From assembly GCF_000412695.1 (NCBI RefSeq), contig NC_021499.1:1736001-1800000 (forward strand): a DNA stretch of 64,000 nt, written 5' to 3'. This stretch comes from Pseudomonas resinovorans NBRC 106553 (GTDB lineage Bacteria; Pseudomonadota; Gammaproteobacteria; Pseudomonadales; Pseudomonadaceae). This document shows, one piece after another, positions 37,265 to 45,568 of the stretch. The position numbers were made by a program, and so were the translations under genes. Below the pieces are notes generated by a model that was not told the origin of the DNA, ran no database searches, and saw nothing but the letters and a program-made list of their open reading frames with translations. Within the stretch, counting starts at the first letter, position 1; every line of letters starts with the position of its first letter.

Positions 37265-38824
37265 ATGCGTATCAAAGTCCATTGCCAGAACCGCGTGGGA
37301 ATCCTGCGCGACATCCTCAACCTGCTCGTCGACTATGGCATCAACGTCAATCGCGGCGAGGTGGGCGGGGACCAGGGCAACGCCATCTACCTGCTCTGCC
37401 CGAACCTGATCAACCTGCAACTGCAGTCCCTGCGACCGAAGCTGGAAGCCATTCCCGGCGTGTTCGGCGTCAAGCGCGTGGGCCTGATGCCCAGCGAGCG
37501 CCGCCATCTGGAGCTGAACGCGCTGCTCGGTGCGCTGGACTTCCCGGTGCTGTCCATCGACATGGGCGGCTCCATCGTCGCCGCCAACCGCGCCGCCGCC
37601 CAATTGCTCGGCGTGCGGGTGGACGAGGTGCCGGGCATTCCCCTCGCGCGCTACGTGGAGGACTTCGACCTGCCGGAACTGGTGCGTGCCAACAAGGCGC
37701 GGATCAACGGTCTGCGGATCAAGGTCAAGGGCGACACCTTCCTTGCCGACATCGCGCCGCTGCAGTCGGAACACGATGAGAGCGAAGCCCTGGCCGGCGC
37801 CGTGCTCACCCTGCACCGCGCCGACCGGGTCGGCGAGCGCATCTACAACGTGCGCAAGCATGAACTGCGTGGCTTCGACAGCATCTTCCAGAGTTCCAAG
37901 GTGATGGCCGCGGTGGTGCGCGAGGCCCGGCGCATGGCGCCGCTGGACGCGCCACTGCTGATCGAAGGCGAGACCGGCACCGGCAAGGAGCTGCTGGCCC
38001 GCGCCTGCCACCTGGCCAGCCCGCGCGGGCAGTCGCCGTTCATGGCGCTGAACTGCGCGGGCCTGCCCGAATCCATGGCCGAGACCGAGCTGTTCGGCTA
38101 CGGCCCCGGCGCCTTCGAAGGCGCCCGCCCGGAAGGCAAGTTGGGTCTACTGGAGCTCACCGCCGGCGGCACCCTGTTCCTCGACGGAGTGGGCGAGATG
38201 AGCCCGCGCCTGCAGGCCAAGCTGCTGCGCTTTTTGCAGGACGGCTGCTTCCGCCGGGTGGGCAGCGACGAGGAGGTGTACCTGGATGTGCGGGTGATCT
38301 GCGCCACCCAGGTGGACCTCTCCGAACTCTGCGCCAAGGGTGAATTCCGTCAGGACCTCTACCACCGCCTGAACGTGCTGTCGCTGCACATCCCGCCGCT
38401 GCGCGAATGCCTCGACGGCCTGCCGCCCCTGGTGGAGCACTTCCTCGATTCGGCCAGCCGGCAGATCGGCTGCGGCCTGCCCAAGCTCGCGCCGCCGGTG
38501 CTGGACAAGCTCGGCCACTACCACTGGCCGGGCAACGTGCGGCAGCTGGAGAACGTGCTGTTCCAGGCGGTTTCCCTGTGCGATGGCGGCACCGTACGCC
38601 CCGAGCACATCCGCCTGCCGGACTACGGTGCGCCGCAGCCCCTGGGGGACTTTTCCCTGGAGGGTGGGCTGGACGCCATCGTTGGCCGCTTCGAGAAAGC
38701 CGTGCTGGAGCGGCTCTACCTCGAACATCCGAGCAGCCGCCTGCTGGGCAAGCGGCTCGGTGTGTCCCATACCACCATCGCCAACAAGCTGCGCCTTCAT
38801 GGCCTGGGCAAGGACGACTCGTGA
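37265..38824 (+). CDS. phhR: PhhR, TyrR-family regulator of aromatic amino acid catabolism
   Basis: This 519-residue regulator has an N-terminal ACT domain (about 1-75, MRIKVHCQNRVGILRDILNL), a PAS domain (about 78-190), an AAA+ domain with Walker A GETGTGKE at 235-242 and TLFLDGVGEMSP as Walker B, and a TyrR-type C-terminal helix-turn-helix (LLGKRLGVSHTTIANKLRLH). The loop normally GAFTGA reads GAFEGA, typical of TyrR/PhhR proteins that do not engage sigma-54. It activates phhABC in response to phenylalanine or tyrosine. The start MRIKVHCQ matches homologues; the longer frame is excluded. A strong terminator follows. Confidence 0.95.
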   Translation: MRIKVHCQNRVGILRDILNLLVDYGINVNRGEVGGDQGNAIYLLCPNLINLQLQSLRPKLEAIPGVFGVKRVGLMPSERRHLELNALLGALDFPVLSIDMGGSIVAANRAAAQLLGVRVDEVPGIPLARYVEDFDLPELVRANKARINGLRIKVKGDTFLADIAPLQSEHDESEALAGAVLTLHRADRVGERIYNVRKHELRGFDSIFQSSKVMAAVVREARRMAPLDAPLLIEGETGTGKELLARACHLASPRGQSPFMALNCAGLPESMAETELFGYGPGAFEGARPEGKLGLLELTAGGTLFLDGVGEMSPRLQAKLLRFLQDGCFRRVGSDEEVYLDVRVICATQVDLSELCAKGEFRQDLYHRLNVLSLHIPPLRECLDGLPPLVEHFLDSASRQIGCGLPKLAPPVLDKLGHYHWPGNVRQLENVLFQAVSLCDGGTVRPEHIRLPDYGAPQPLGDFSLEGGLDAIVGRFEKAVLERLYLEHPSSRLLGKRLGVSHTTIANKLRLHGLGKDDS

Positions 38825-38947
38825 GCAGGTCCTTAGACCTTCGTTCAATGGCGGGGAGGGGGCTTGGTGCGTAAAAAGGGTCTTGTCTGAATCTTGCGTG
38901 ATGCGGACACAAGCGTTTCTGACATTCCTCTCCCGGAATGATTGGGC

Positions 38948-38975
38948 GGGCGACCAACAGGTCGCCCCTTTTTTT
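38948..38975 (+). terminator. Terminator after phhR
   Basis: GGGCGACC and GGTCGCCC pair around an AACA loop, followed by C and seven Ts. It lies about 125 bp after the stop. Confidence 0.9.
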
Positions 38976-39015
38976 GCCCGCAATTTGGCAGCGGGCTGCA
39001 GTAAGCCGAAGAAGC

Positions 39016-39059
39016 AGGATGGGACGGGCGGCGTTCCGCGAGCTTGCGAAACCCATCGG
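39016..39059. repeat. Partial GTAGGATGGGT-type repeat
   Basis: AGGATGGGACGGGCGGCGTTCC continuing to GCGAAACCCATCGG is a left half of the dispersed repeat, lacking the closing right half. It lies between the phhR terminator and mdtI. Confidence 0.6.
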
Positions 39060-39083
39060 CGGTGCTGCATGGCGCTCGTCAGG

Positions 39084-39413
39084 TTACGCCAGCTTCAACA
39101 GCCCCATCCCCACCAGCAGCAAGCCCAAACCCAGCCAGCCACGGCCGGCCAGACGCTGTCCGAACAGGGCCCAGCCCAGGGCCACGGTGGCGAGGATGCC
39201 GAAGCCGCCCCAGATGGCATAGGCCAGCGACAGGTCGATCCCCCGCACTGCCTGGGTCAGGGCAGTGAAGGCCGCGAGTATGCAGAGCAGCGAGGCCACG
39301 CCGGGCAGTCGGCGGCGGAAGCCGTCGGAATACTTCAGCAGTACGTTGGCCAGTACCTCCAGGACAATGGCCAGGCCCAGCCAGGCGAAGTGGATCCAGG
39401 TCACGCCGTTCAT
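39084..39413 (-). CDS. mdtI: MdtI-like small multidrug resistance subunit
   Basis: This 109-residue, four-helix SMR protein resembles MdtI, the partner of MdtJ in spermidine export. It has the membrane-embedded Glu in [18 protein letters not shown] and the [19 protein letters not shown] segment of helix 3. The start overlaps the mdtJ stop (ATGA), so the two subunits are co-translated and probably form a heterodimer in the inner membrane. The pair identity is supported by gene order (mdtJ then mdtI). Substrates other than polyamines, such as cationic drugs, remain possible. Confidence 0.85.
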   Translation of the reverse strand: MNGVTWIHFAWLGLAIVLEVLANVLLKYSDGFRRRLPGVASLLCILAAFTALTQAVRGIDLSLAYAIWGGFGILATVALGWALFGQRLAGRGWLGLGLLLVGMGLLKLA

Positions 39414-39766
39414 GCCAGCACCTCTTGGCCACGGGCCTCGGGGGCGGCGCGGGTGCCGGACTTGATCAGCAGGATGCCGGCGATCATCACGGCCAGGCCA
39501 AGCGCCTTGTACAGGCCGATGCTCTCACCCAGCCAGGTGACGCTGATCGCGGTGATCAGCACGATGCCGATGCCTTCCCAGAGGGCGTAGGCAACGCCGA
39601 CAGGCACGCGCTTCACGGCCAGGGCGAGGAAGTAGTAGGACAGGCCGATCAGGCTGTACATCAGCAGCAGGCCGAGCACGGGGGCGTGTTCGGCGGCGAA
39701 TTTCATCGAGGTGGTGCCAACGACCTCGAAGAGGATCGCGGCAAGCAGATAGAACCAGGAACGCAT
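39410..39766 (-). CDS. mdtJ: MdtJ-like small multidrug resistance subunit
   Basis: This 118-residue four-helix SMR protein starts [20 protein letters not shown] with the conserved membrane Glu, and has [20 protein letters not shown] and [20 protein letters not shown]. MdtJ normally ends in an extended polar tail, as here ([18 protein letters not shown]). The start at 39766 has GGGCAAC before it and gives the usual length of about 120; a longer frame to 39799 would put charged residues ahead of helix 1. First gene of the mdtJI pair. A 9-bp inverted repeat about 180 bp upstream is a possible regulatory site. Confidence 0.85.
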   Translation of the reverse strand: MRSWFYLLAAILFEVVGTTSMKFAAEHAPVLGLLLMYSLIGLSYYFLALAVKRVPVGVAYALWEGIGIVLITAISVTWLGESIGLYKALGLAVMIAGILLIKSGTRAAPEARGQEVLA

Positions 39767-39946
39767 GTTGCCCTCCCATGGGCATGCAGGGCCCTTCACC
39801 CGGTGGGGCGAATGAGGCGAATGCAGGAAGTCCAGGCCATGGCGCGCAGGACGCGGCCAGGGCGTATGGCGAGGGGAGGGGCTAGAGGTCGCCGGTCCAG
39901 TGGCGCTCGCGGGAGGCCAGGCGGTCGAAGTGGAAGGGGTGAATCG

Positions 39947-39970
39947 TTGCGTTCAACATAATGAACGCAA
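39947..39970. promoter_or_regulatory. Perfect 9-bp inverted repeat upstream of mdtJ
   Basis: TTGCGTTCA (39947-39955) and TGAACGCAA (39962-39970) are separated by 6 nt (ACATAA), within an AT-rich stretch with good promoter character. It looks like a dimeric repressor operator, but I recognise no regulator for it. The rest of the 390-bp gap 39767-40156 holds only this and the repeat at 40077; I see no gene. Confidence 0.55.
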
Positions 39971-40076
39971 TATTAGCCGCGCTCATCGGGTAAAGGCAAA
40001 TTCAGGCGCTGTGATGGCTTGTCGCGGGCTGTGGTGTGTTCGTTATTTCGTTCAGTCGGCCCTGTCGGCGAGGACC

Positions 40077-40160
40077 GTAGGATGGGTCGGGCGGCGTTCC
40101 GCGAGCCGCGAAACCCATCGCATCTGCTTGATGGGTTTCGCTTCGCTCTACCCATCCTAC
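40077..40160. repeat. GTAGGATGGGT-type palindromic repeat overlapping the LysR-type gene end
   Basis: GTAGGATGGGTCGGGCGGCG on the left, CGCTCTACCCATCCTAC on the right, inner GAAACCCAT/ATGGGTTTC. Read on the minus strand, its first TAG is the stop codon of the LysR-type gene. Confidence 0.85.
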
Positions 40161-41038
40161 GAGACCTCCCGGCTCAACCAATCGAAGAAGGCCTTCACCG
40201 GCGGATGCCGTTCGCGGCCCGGCACGCAGAGGGTGGAGTAACCGGCGCCGGCCACGCTGACCTCCGACCGGTAGGGCGCCAGCAGGCCGCTGGCGAGGCT
40301 TTCCGACACCAGGATGGAGCTGGCCAGCACCAGGCCCTGGCCGGCGATGGCGGCCTGCAGGGCGTAGTGCTCCTCGTCGTACTCCCGCTGCGGGGCTATT
40401 TCCAGCAGGTGATCCTCGCCCGCCGCCTGGCACCAGGCCTTCCAGCCCAGCTCGTAGAGCAGGGCGTTGCGCCAGCGCACGGTGATCAGTGTCGGCAGGT
40501 TGTCGCCGAGGTTGGCCACCAGTGCGGGCGCGCCGTAGACGCCGAAGCGTTCGTCCAGCAGGCACTGGCTGTGCAGGTTGGGGTAGTCGCCCATGCCGTA
40601 GCGGATCACGCAGTCGACGCTGGCGTCCTGGTGCAGGTCGATCAGCGTGTTGCTGGTATCCAGGCGCACGTTGATTTCCGGGTGCTCGGCGTAGAAACGG
40701 CCAAGCCGTGGGATCAGCCAGAGCGCGGCGAAAGCCGGCGTGGTCGAGAGGGTCAGGTTGCCGCTGCTGCGTTGCGGGCGCAGTTGGTCGAGGGTCTGGG
40801 TGACGTCCAGCAGGGCGCCGTGGAGGCTGCCGAACAGGCGCTGGCCGCAGTCGGTCAGGCGCACCCTGCGTGGCAGGCGCTGGAACAGCGGTACCCCCAG
40901 CCAGCTTTCCAGGCCGCGAATCTGGTGGGACACCGCCGTGGGGGTCACCGCCAGTTCCTCGGCCGCCGCCTTGAAGCTGGACAGGCGCGCGGCGGATTCG
41001 AAGGTGCGCAGGGCGGTGAGGGGCAGGCTGGAGAACAT
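40157..41038 (-). CDS. LysR-family transcriptional regulator, GcvA-like
   Basis: This 293-residue LTTR has an N-terminal winged helix-turn-helix (LTALRTFESAARLSSFKAAA, then LAVTPTAVSHQIRGLE) and the C-terminal substrate-binding domain (from about 90, GNLTLSTTPAFAALWLIPRL, as in GcvA-type regulators). It is divergent from azoR, with a CAAATGA-N8-TCATTTG palindrome between the two starts, so it most probably regulates azoR and the SMR gene behind it. Effector unknown. Its TAG stop is provided by the adjacent palindromic repeat, so the C-terminal end (DWLSREVS) is defined by repeat sequence. Confidence 0.88.
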   Translation of the reverse strand: MFSSLPLTALRTFESAARLSSFKAAAEELAVTPTAVSHQIRGLESWLGVPLFQRLPRRVRLTDCGQRLFGSLHGALLDVTQTLDQLRPQRSSGNLTLSTTPAFAALWLIPRLGRFYAEHPEINVRLDTSNTLIDLHQDASVDCVIRYGMGDYPNLHSQCLLDERFGVYGAPALVANLGDNLPTLITVRWRNALLYELGWKAWCQAAGEDHLLEIAPQREYDEEHYALQAAIAGQGLVLASSILVSESLASGLLAPYRSEVSVAGAGYSTLCVPGRERHPPVKAFFDWLSREVS

Positions 41039-41067
41039 GCTAACTCCACTGGTGAAATGAATTCATC

Positions 41068-41089
41068 CAAATGAACTAATGCTCATTTG
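41068..41089. promoter_or_regulatory. LysR-type operator candidate
   Basis: CAAATGA (41068-41074) and TCATTTG (41083-41089) are perfect inverted arms 8 nt apart, 30 bp from the LysR-type start and about 90 bp from azoR. The layout suits an LTTR recognition site. Confidence 0.6.
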
Positions 41090-41175
41090 TCCCGGATGGC
41101 TGGCGTAACTAGATTAGCGCTTGAGTTTCAGCCAATTGAAGTGCTTCTGGAAGCACAGCCATCAAGGAGGTAGAG

Positions 41176-41814
41176 ATGAGCACGATTCTTTCCATTCAAG
41201 GCAGTCCGCGCGGCGAGCGCTCCCATTCCCGGCGTTTGCAGGAGTCCTTCCTGGCTGCCTGGCAGGCCGGCGCAGGCGACCGCCAGGTGTTGCGTCGCGA
41301 AGTGGGTCGGGTGAGTGTTCCGGCTGTCACCGAAGGCTGGATCGCCGCCGCCTTCCACCCCGAGCCGGAGGCCCGTAGCGAGGTGATGAAAGCCGACCTG
41401 GCCACGAGCGACCTGCTGGTGAACGAACTGTTCGCCGCCGACCGCCTGGTGATTTCCGCCCCCATGTACAACTTCGGCGTACCCAGCGGGGTCAAGGCCT
41501 GGGTCGACCAGATCGTACGTATCGGCCGCACCTTCGACTTCGACCCGAACAAGCAGGGCAACCCCTATACGCCCCTGGTGCGGGGGCGCAAGGCGCTGAT
41601 CATCACCACCCGTGGCGACCACGGCTACGGCCCCGGCGGCGCCAACGCCCACATGAACCACGCCGACGCCTACCTGCGCACGGTACTGGGCTATATCGGC
41701 ATCACTGACGTGACGGTGGTGGCGGTGGAGAACGACGAGTTCGGCGGCGACGCCTTCGAGCGGTCCTACCAGCGTGCGGAGCGCACCCTGGCGGATCTCG
41801 CGGAAAGCTTCTGA
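41176..41814 (+). CDS. FMN-dependent NADH-azoreductase family protein
   Basis: This 212-residue flavodoxin-like quinone/azo reductase has the phosphate-binding loop QGSPRGERSHSRRL (about 8-21), APMYNFGVPSGVKAWVDQI over the flavin ring, and TTRGDHGYGPGGANAHMNH. AzoR enzymes reduce quinones and azo compounds using NAD(P)H and often act in thiol or quinone stress. AAGGAGG precedes the ATG. The divergent LysR-type gene and the closely following SMR gene (10 bp) suggest a small stress or detoxification unit. The substrate is unknown. Confidence 0.87.
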   Translation: MSTILSIQGSPRGERSHSRRLQESFLAAWQAGAGDRQVLRREVGRVSVPAVTEGWIAAAFHPEPEARSEVMKADLATSDLLVNELFAADRLVISAPMYNFGVPSGVKAWVDQIVRIGRTFDFDPNKQGNPYTPLVRGRKALIITTRGDHGYGPGGANAHMNHADAYLRTVLGYIGITDVTVVAVENDEFGGDAFERSYQRAERTLADLAESF

Positions 41815-41824
41815 GGAGGCGGCC

Positions 41825-42130
41825 ATGGCCTGGATATTCCTGCTGGTGGCGGCGTTCTTCGAGGTGCTGTTCGCCATGGGCATGAAGTACGCCGAGGGCT
41901 TCACCCGGCCCTGGCCCAGCCTGCTGGTGGTGGTGGCCGCGGTGGCCGGGATCTGGTTCCTGACCCTGTCCATGCGCGTGCTGCCGGTGAGCATCGCCTA
42001 CCCCATCTGGACCGCCATCGGCACCCTGGGCACGGTACTCCTGGGCTTCCTGCTGCTTGGGGAAGCGCTGACGCCGAGCAAGCTGGTGTCGGTGGGGCTG
42101 ATCATCGTCGGGGTGGCGGGGTTGAGGTAG
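41825..42130 (+). CDS. SMR exporter, Gdx/SugE subfamily
   Basis: This 101-residue four-helix SMR protein has EVLFAMGMKYAEGFTR with the conserved Glu in helix 1, and YPIWTAIGTLGTVLLGFLLL, the WTxIG form typical of the Gdx (SugE) guanidinium-exporter branch. It starts 10 bp after the azoreductase gene with GAGGAGG upstream, so the two are co-transcribed. It probably exports guanidinium or a small cation. No guanidine riboswitch is recognisable upstream of the unit. It differs in subfamily from the MdtJI pair 2 kb away. Confidence 0.82.
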   Translation: MAWIFLLVAAFFEVLFAMGMKYAEGFTRPWPSLLVVVAAVAGIWFLTLSMRVLPVSIAYPIWTAIGTLGTVLLGFLLLGEALTPSKLVSVGLIIVGVAGLR

Positions 42131-42141
42131 CGCGGTTCGGT

Positions 42142-42261
42142 GTGGGGGCGAGTTCATTCGCCAGCAACGTAGGATGGGTTGAGCGTAGCGATACCCATGC
42201 TGGTCGCTGGAGCCGATGGGTATCGCTGCGCTCAAGCGGAACGCCGCCCGCCACATCCTAC
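42142..42261. repeat. Composite REP and GTAGGATGGGT repeat
   Basis: A GTGGGGGCGAGTTCATTCGCC unit is joined to GTAGGATGGGTTGAGCGTAG, and the right end is a CACATCCTAC after CTCAAGCGGAACGCC. It fills much of the gap between the SMR gene and the large PBP gene. Confidence 0.7.
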
Positions 42262-42351
42262 GAACTGCATCTTGATAGCTGGGTAGCCAATCGTCATACG
42301 CAGAGCCGATGACTCATGATCGCGCCGTTAGAGCGTGGTTTCCCAAGTTCA

Positions 42352-42368
42352 GATGAATTCGCTCCTAC
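42352..42368. repeat. Half REP unit overlapping the end of the PBP gene
   Basis: GATGAATTCGCTCCTAC is one arm of the REP element. On the minus strand its GTAGGAGC supplies the TAG stop of the PBP gene. Confidence 0.75.
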
Positions 42369-45300
42369 CGCCGGCTCACCTGTACCGCAGGGGCCAGTTC
42401 CTGGCACTGGGTGTTCATGCCGGGGGTGAGGTAGGGCTGGAGGATCGGCGCCATGCCCTTGAGCACCTGCACCGGCAGCGCCGAGGTGAAGGTGAACTTG
42501 TCGGCCTGGCTGCCTTCGACGAAGGCGGTGAGGGTGCCGAAGTGGCGCGGGCCCAGGTAGAAGACGAAGGTGGCGGTGCGGTTCATCGCCTTGGAGCTCT
42601 TCACCGCGCCCCAGCGGGTCACCGTCTGGATGCGGTTGTCGCCGGTGCCGGTCTTGCCGCCCAGCACCAGGGGCTGGCCGTCGGGCAGGGTGAAGCTGCC
42701 CTGCAGGCGCCGCGCGGTGCCGCCCTCGACCACCTTGGAGAGGGCGTCGCGCAGGGTCGCGGCCACCTCCGAGGTCATCGCCCGCTTGCCTTCCTCGGCG
42801 TCGTGCCCCACCAGGGTCTCGTAGGGGGTGTCGGCGGCGAAGTGCAGTTGGTCGATGCGCAGGGTGGACTGGCGCACGCCGTCGTTGAGGATGATCCCCA
42901 TCAGTTCGGCCAGGGCCGCCGGGCGGTCGCCGGAGCTGCCGAGGGCGGTGGCCAGCGACGGCACCAGGTGGTCGAAGGGGTAGCCCAGGGACTTCCAGTG
43001 CTCGTGGATATCGAGGAAGGCTTCCACCTCGAGCATGATGCGGATGCGCTTGTCGCGGGCGTACTTGCGCTTGGACTTGAACAGCCAGCCATAGACTTCG
43101 CGACGCTGGTCGCCGCTGGCTTCCACCGCCTCGCGGAAGGTCGCCTGGGGGTGCGCCTGCAGGTAGCCGAGCAGCCAGAGTTCCAGCGGGTGCACGCGGG
43201 CCACGTAGCCCTGGTCGTTGAGGTCGAAGGCGCCGGGTCCGTAGCGGGTGTAGAGGTCTTCCAGGCGCTTGTCGGTGAGCGCCGGGTTGGCCTTGGGCAC
43301 CCGTTCACGCATGAAGGCGCTGAAGGTGGCGAGGTCGGCCTGGGGTTGCAGGTAGCGGTGGATGGCCGCCATGCGCGCCCCCCAGGGGTTGAGGCCATCG
43401 AGGAAGGTGGTCAGGCGCTGGTCGGCGTCCTTGCCCTGGTACTTGTTCCAGAAGCGGCGCAGGTAGGTCTGGCTCTCGCGGGAGACGAACAGGTCGAGGT
43501 AGCCCTGGCGGCGCGGGTCCTTGTCGTCCGAGAGCAACTGCATCTTGCCGCCGTCGGGGCGGTACATGTCGTGGCGCACCACATCGCGCAGCAGTCGCAC
43601 GAAGGGCAGGTTGATGGACTCGCGCAGGGCGTCGCGCAAGCTCGGCCGGCGGCCGTTGTCTTCCTTGCGGAAGTTGTTGAAGGTGTGCAGCCCGCCGCCG
43701 GTGAAGAAGCTTTCGTAGGGGCTGGCGGAGTAGGTGCGGTCCATGGCGGCCTGGAGCATCGCGCCGAGGTCGTGGTTCTTGTTCTGGATCAGGTAGTCCA
43801 GGGCCCAGCGGCTGATGAAGTCGATCGGGTCCACCTCCACCTTGCGCAGCTCGGCCGGGGTCTTGCCGGCGTAGCGCTGGTGCAGGGTGGCGACGTTCTC
43901 CAGGTAGGTGGCCAGGACCCGCAGCTTGGCGGTGGAGCCCAGTTCCAGCTTGCTGCCTTCGTTGATGTCGAAGGGCTGGTCGGTGTTGTCGGTCTGCACC
44001 CGCACACGGTTGCCCGACGGCGTGCGCTCGAACAGGGTGAAGCTGTAGCGCACTTCGCGGGTCTTCTCCGGCGACAGCAGGCGTTCGCCGTAGAGCCCCA
44101 CCTGCTCGGCGAAGGCCGGGTCGGCGAGGTGCCGCAGGTAGTCGGTGACGGCGTTCTGCAGCTCGCTCTGCAGGGTGCTGCTGGCGGTGAGGTCGAGGCG
44201 GTCGAGGTCGTACAGCGGCATCTTCAGCATGCTCGACAGTCGTCCACGGGCCACGCTGATGCCCTTGTTGGCTTCCACCGCCTGGATCGCCGGCTCTTCT
44301 ACCCAGTTGCGGAAGCGCAGCTTGGCGCCAAGGGCTGCGTCGCGCAGCGGCTGGTCCATGATCCCGGCACCGGCCAGCACGCGGATATGGCTGTCGGTGA
44401 GGGTGTTGAGTTCCTCATGGGCGTTGGACAGGTAATAGGAAGGGCGCCGCTGGGCGATGAACAGCGACAGCACCTGGCGCATGGCCAGGCCGCGTTCGGC
44501 GAGGTCTGCGTCCTTGTCCGCGAGGATCCGGTTGACCCGATTGAAGTCGGCGCCGTACCAGACCCGCAGGCCATCGGCGATGCCATGCACCTCGCCGTGC
44601 CCGGGCGCCGCCGACAGCGGCACGCTGTTCAGGTAGTCCATGACGATGCGTTCGCGCGCGACCAGGGTTTCCGGGCCGCCCTGGTAGGCCCGCACGCTGG
44701 CTGAGACCATCTGGCGGATCTTCTCGGATGCCGACGCGGTGCGACCGAAGGGCGAGTGGCGGTACTTCTCCAGCTGGGTCGCCAGGGTGCTGCCGCCGGC
44801 GGATTGGCCGTCCAGGTCGATGGCCTTGCCCATCTGGGTCAGAGCCGCCTTGGAGAAGCGCGGCCAGTCCACCGCCGGGTTGGCCAGGGGCTCGGCCGGG
44901 TCCAGCAGCTTGCGGTTCTCGATGAACAGCAGGCTGTTCACCAGCAGCGGCGGGATGCTGGCGAAATCGGGATAACGCTGCTGCGGGTAGCTGAACTGAT
45001 AGAAGGGGCGGCCACGGCAGTCGCAGATGCTGATGCCGGCCTGGACCTTCTCCCGGTAGGGCGGGAACAGCCCGTGCTCGGTGTAGCTGATCAACGCCGC
45101 GGAAAATCGGGATTGCTGCTGGATCTCGTAGCCGCGTTTCTCCAGGCGCTCGAGCATCTGCGGCAGGAAGGCATAGCCCAGGCGCCGGTCGAAGGGACCG
45201 TCCCCGGGGTAGCGGATGGCCTTGCTCGGGCCATCACCCAGCTCGTAGTTGAGGGTGGCGGCGTAGCGGCTGAGCTCGCGGGCTTGCAGGCGCGAGGTCT

Positions 45301-45472
45301 GCATTTCGTGGGTGGCGGCGACGCCGACGATGCCGGCGGTCAGCAGGAACACGCCCCAGAACAGGAGGCGGTGTTTGCGGCGGGGCTTTTTCGGCGGGAC
45401 GCCGGGGTCATCGAGATGACCTTGGGGTACCTCTTGTTTCCTTGATTCGTCGGATTGCCATATTGCGCCCAT
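42365..45472 (-). CDS. Large class A penicillin-binding protein-like peptidoglycan synthase
   Basis: This 1035-residue protein has a cytoplasmic basic N-terminus and one membrane anchor (about 32-52, HRLLFWGVFLLTAGIVGVAA). A GT51-type glycosyltransferase region follows (about 175-300: LFIENRKLLDP in place of the usual EDRRF motif, then AGGSTLATQLEKYRHSP). The transpeptidase-like region has a possible SxxK in LGSTAKLRVLATYLE and a KTGTGD motif (VLGGKTGTGDNRIQT) near residue 930. It is longer than PBP1a/1b and diverges at the glycosyltransferase catalytic motif, so activity may be altered. It would act in the periplasm on lipid II. The TAG stop lies in a REP arm. Confidence 0.78.
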   Translation of the reverse strand: MGAIWQSDESRKQEVPQGHLDDPGVPPKKPRRKHRLLFWGVFLLTAGIVGVAATHEMQTSRLQARELSRYAATLNYELGDGPSKAIRYPGDGPFDRRLGYAFLPQMLERLEKRGYEIQQQSRFSAALISYTEHGLFPPYREKVQAGISICDCRGRPFYQFSYPQQRYPDFASIPPLLVNSLLFIENRKLLDPAEPLANPAVDWPRFSKAALTQMGKAIDLDGQSAGGSTLATQLEKYRHSPFGRTASASEKIRQMVSASVRAYQGGPETLVARERIVMDYLNSVPLSAAPGHGEVHGIADGLRVWYGADFNRVNRILADKDADLAERGLAMRQVLSLFIAQRRPSYYLSNAHEELNTLTDSHIRVLAGAGIMDQPLRDAALGAKLRFRNWVEEPAIQAVEANKGISVARGRLSSMLKMPLYDLDRLDLTASSTLQSELQNAVTDYLRHLADPAFAEQVGLYGERLLSPEKTREVRYSFTLFERTPSGNRVRVQTDNTDQPFDINEGSKLELGSTAKLRVLATYLENVATLHQRYAGKTPAELRKVEVDPIDFISRWALDYLIQNKNHDLGAMLQAAMDRTYSASPYESFFTGGGLHTFNNFRKEDNGRRPSLRDALRESINLPFVRLLRDVVRHDMYRPDGGKMQLLSDDKDPRRQGYLDLFVSRESQTYLRRFWNKYQGKDADQRLTTFLDGLNPWGARMAAIHRYLQPQADLATFSAFMRERVPKANPALTDKRLEDLYTRYGPGAFDLNDQGYVARVHPLELWLLGYLQAHPQATFREAVEASGDQRREVYGWLFKSKRKYARDKRIRIMLEVEAFLDIHEHWKSLGYPFDHLVPSLATALGSSGDRPAALAELMGIILNDGVRQSTLRIDQLHFAADTPYETLVGHDAEEGKRAMTSEVAATLRDALSKVVEGGTARRLQGSFTLPDGQPLVLGGKTGTGDNRIQTVTRWGAVKSSKAMNRTATFVFYLGPRHFGTLTAFVEGSQADKFTFTSALPVQVLKGMAPILQPYLTPGMNTQCQELAPAVQVSRR

Positions 45473-45568
45473 AGTCCACCGGCCTGGCCTGTCACCGCTC
45501 TTGCTTGCAATCTTAGTAGGTCACTGGCTGGCTGCATGGCGGAGTGGCGGCAAAATGGGAGCGAATCC

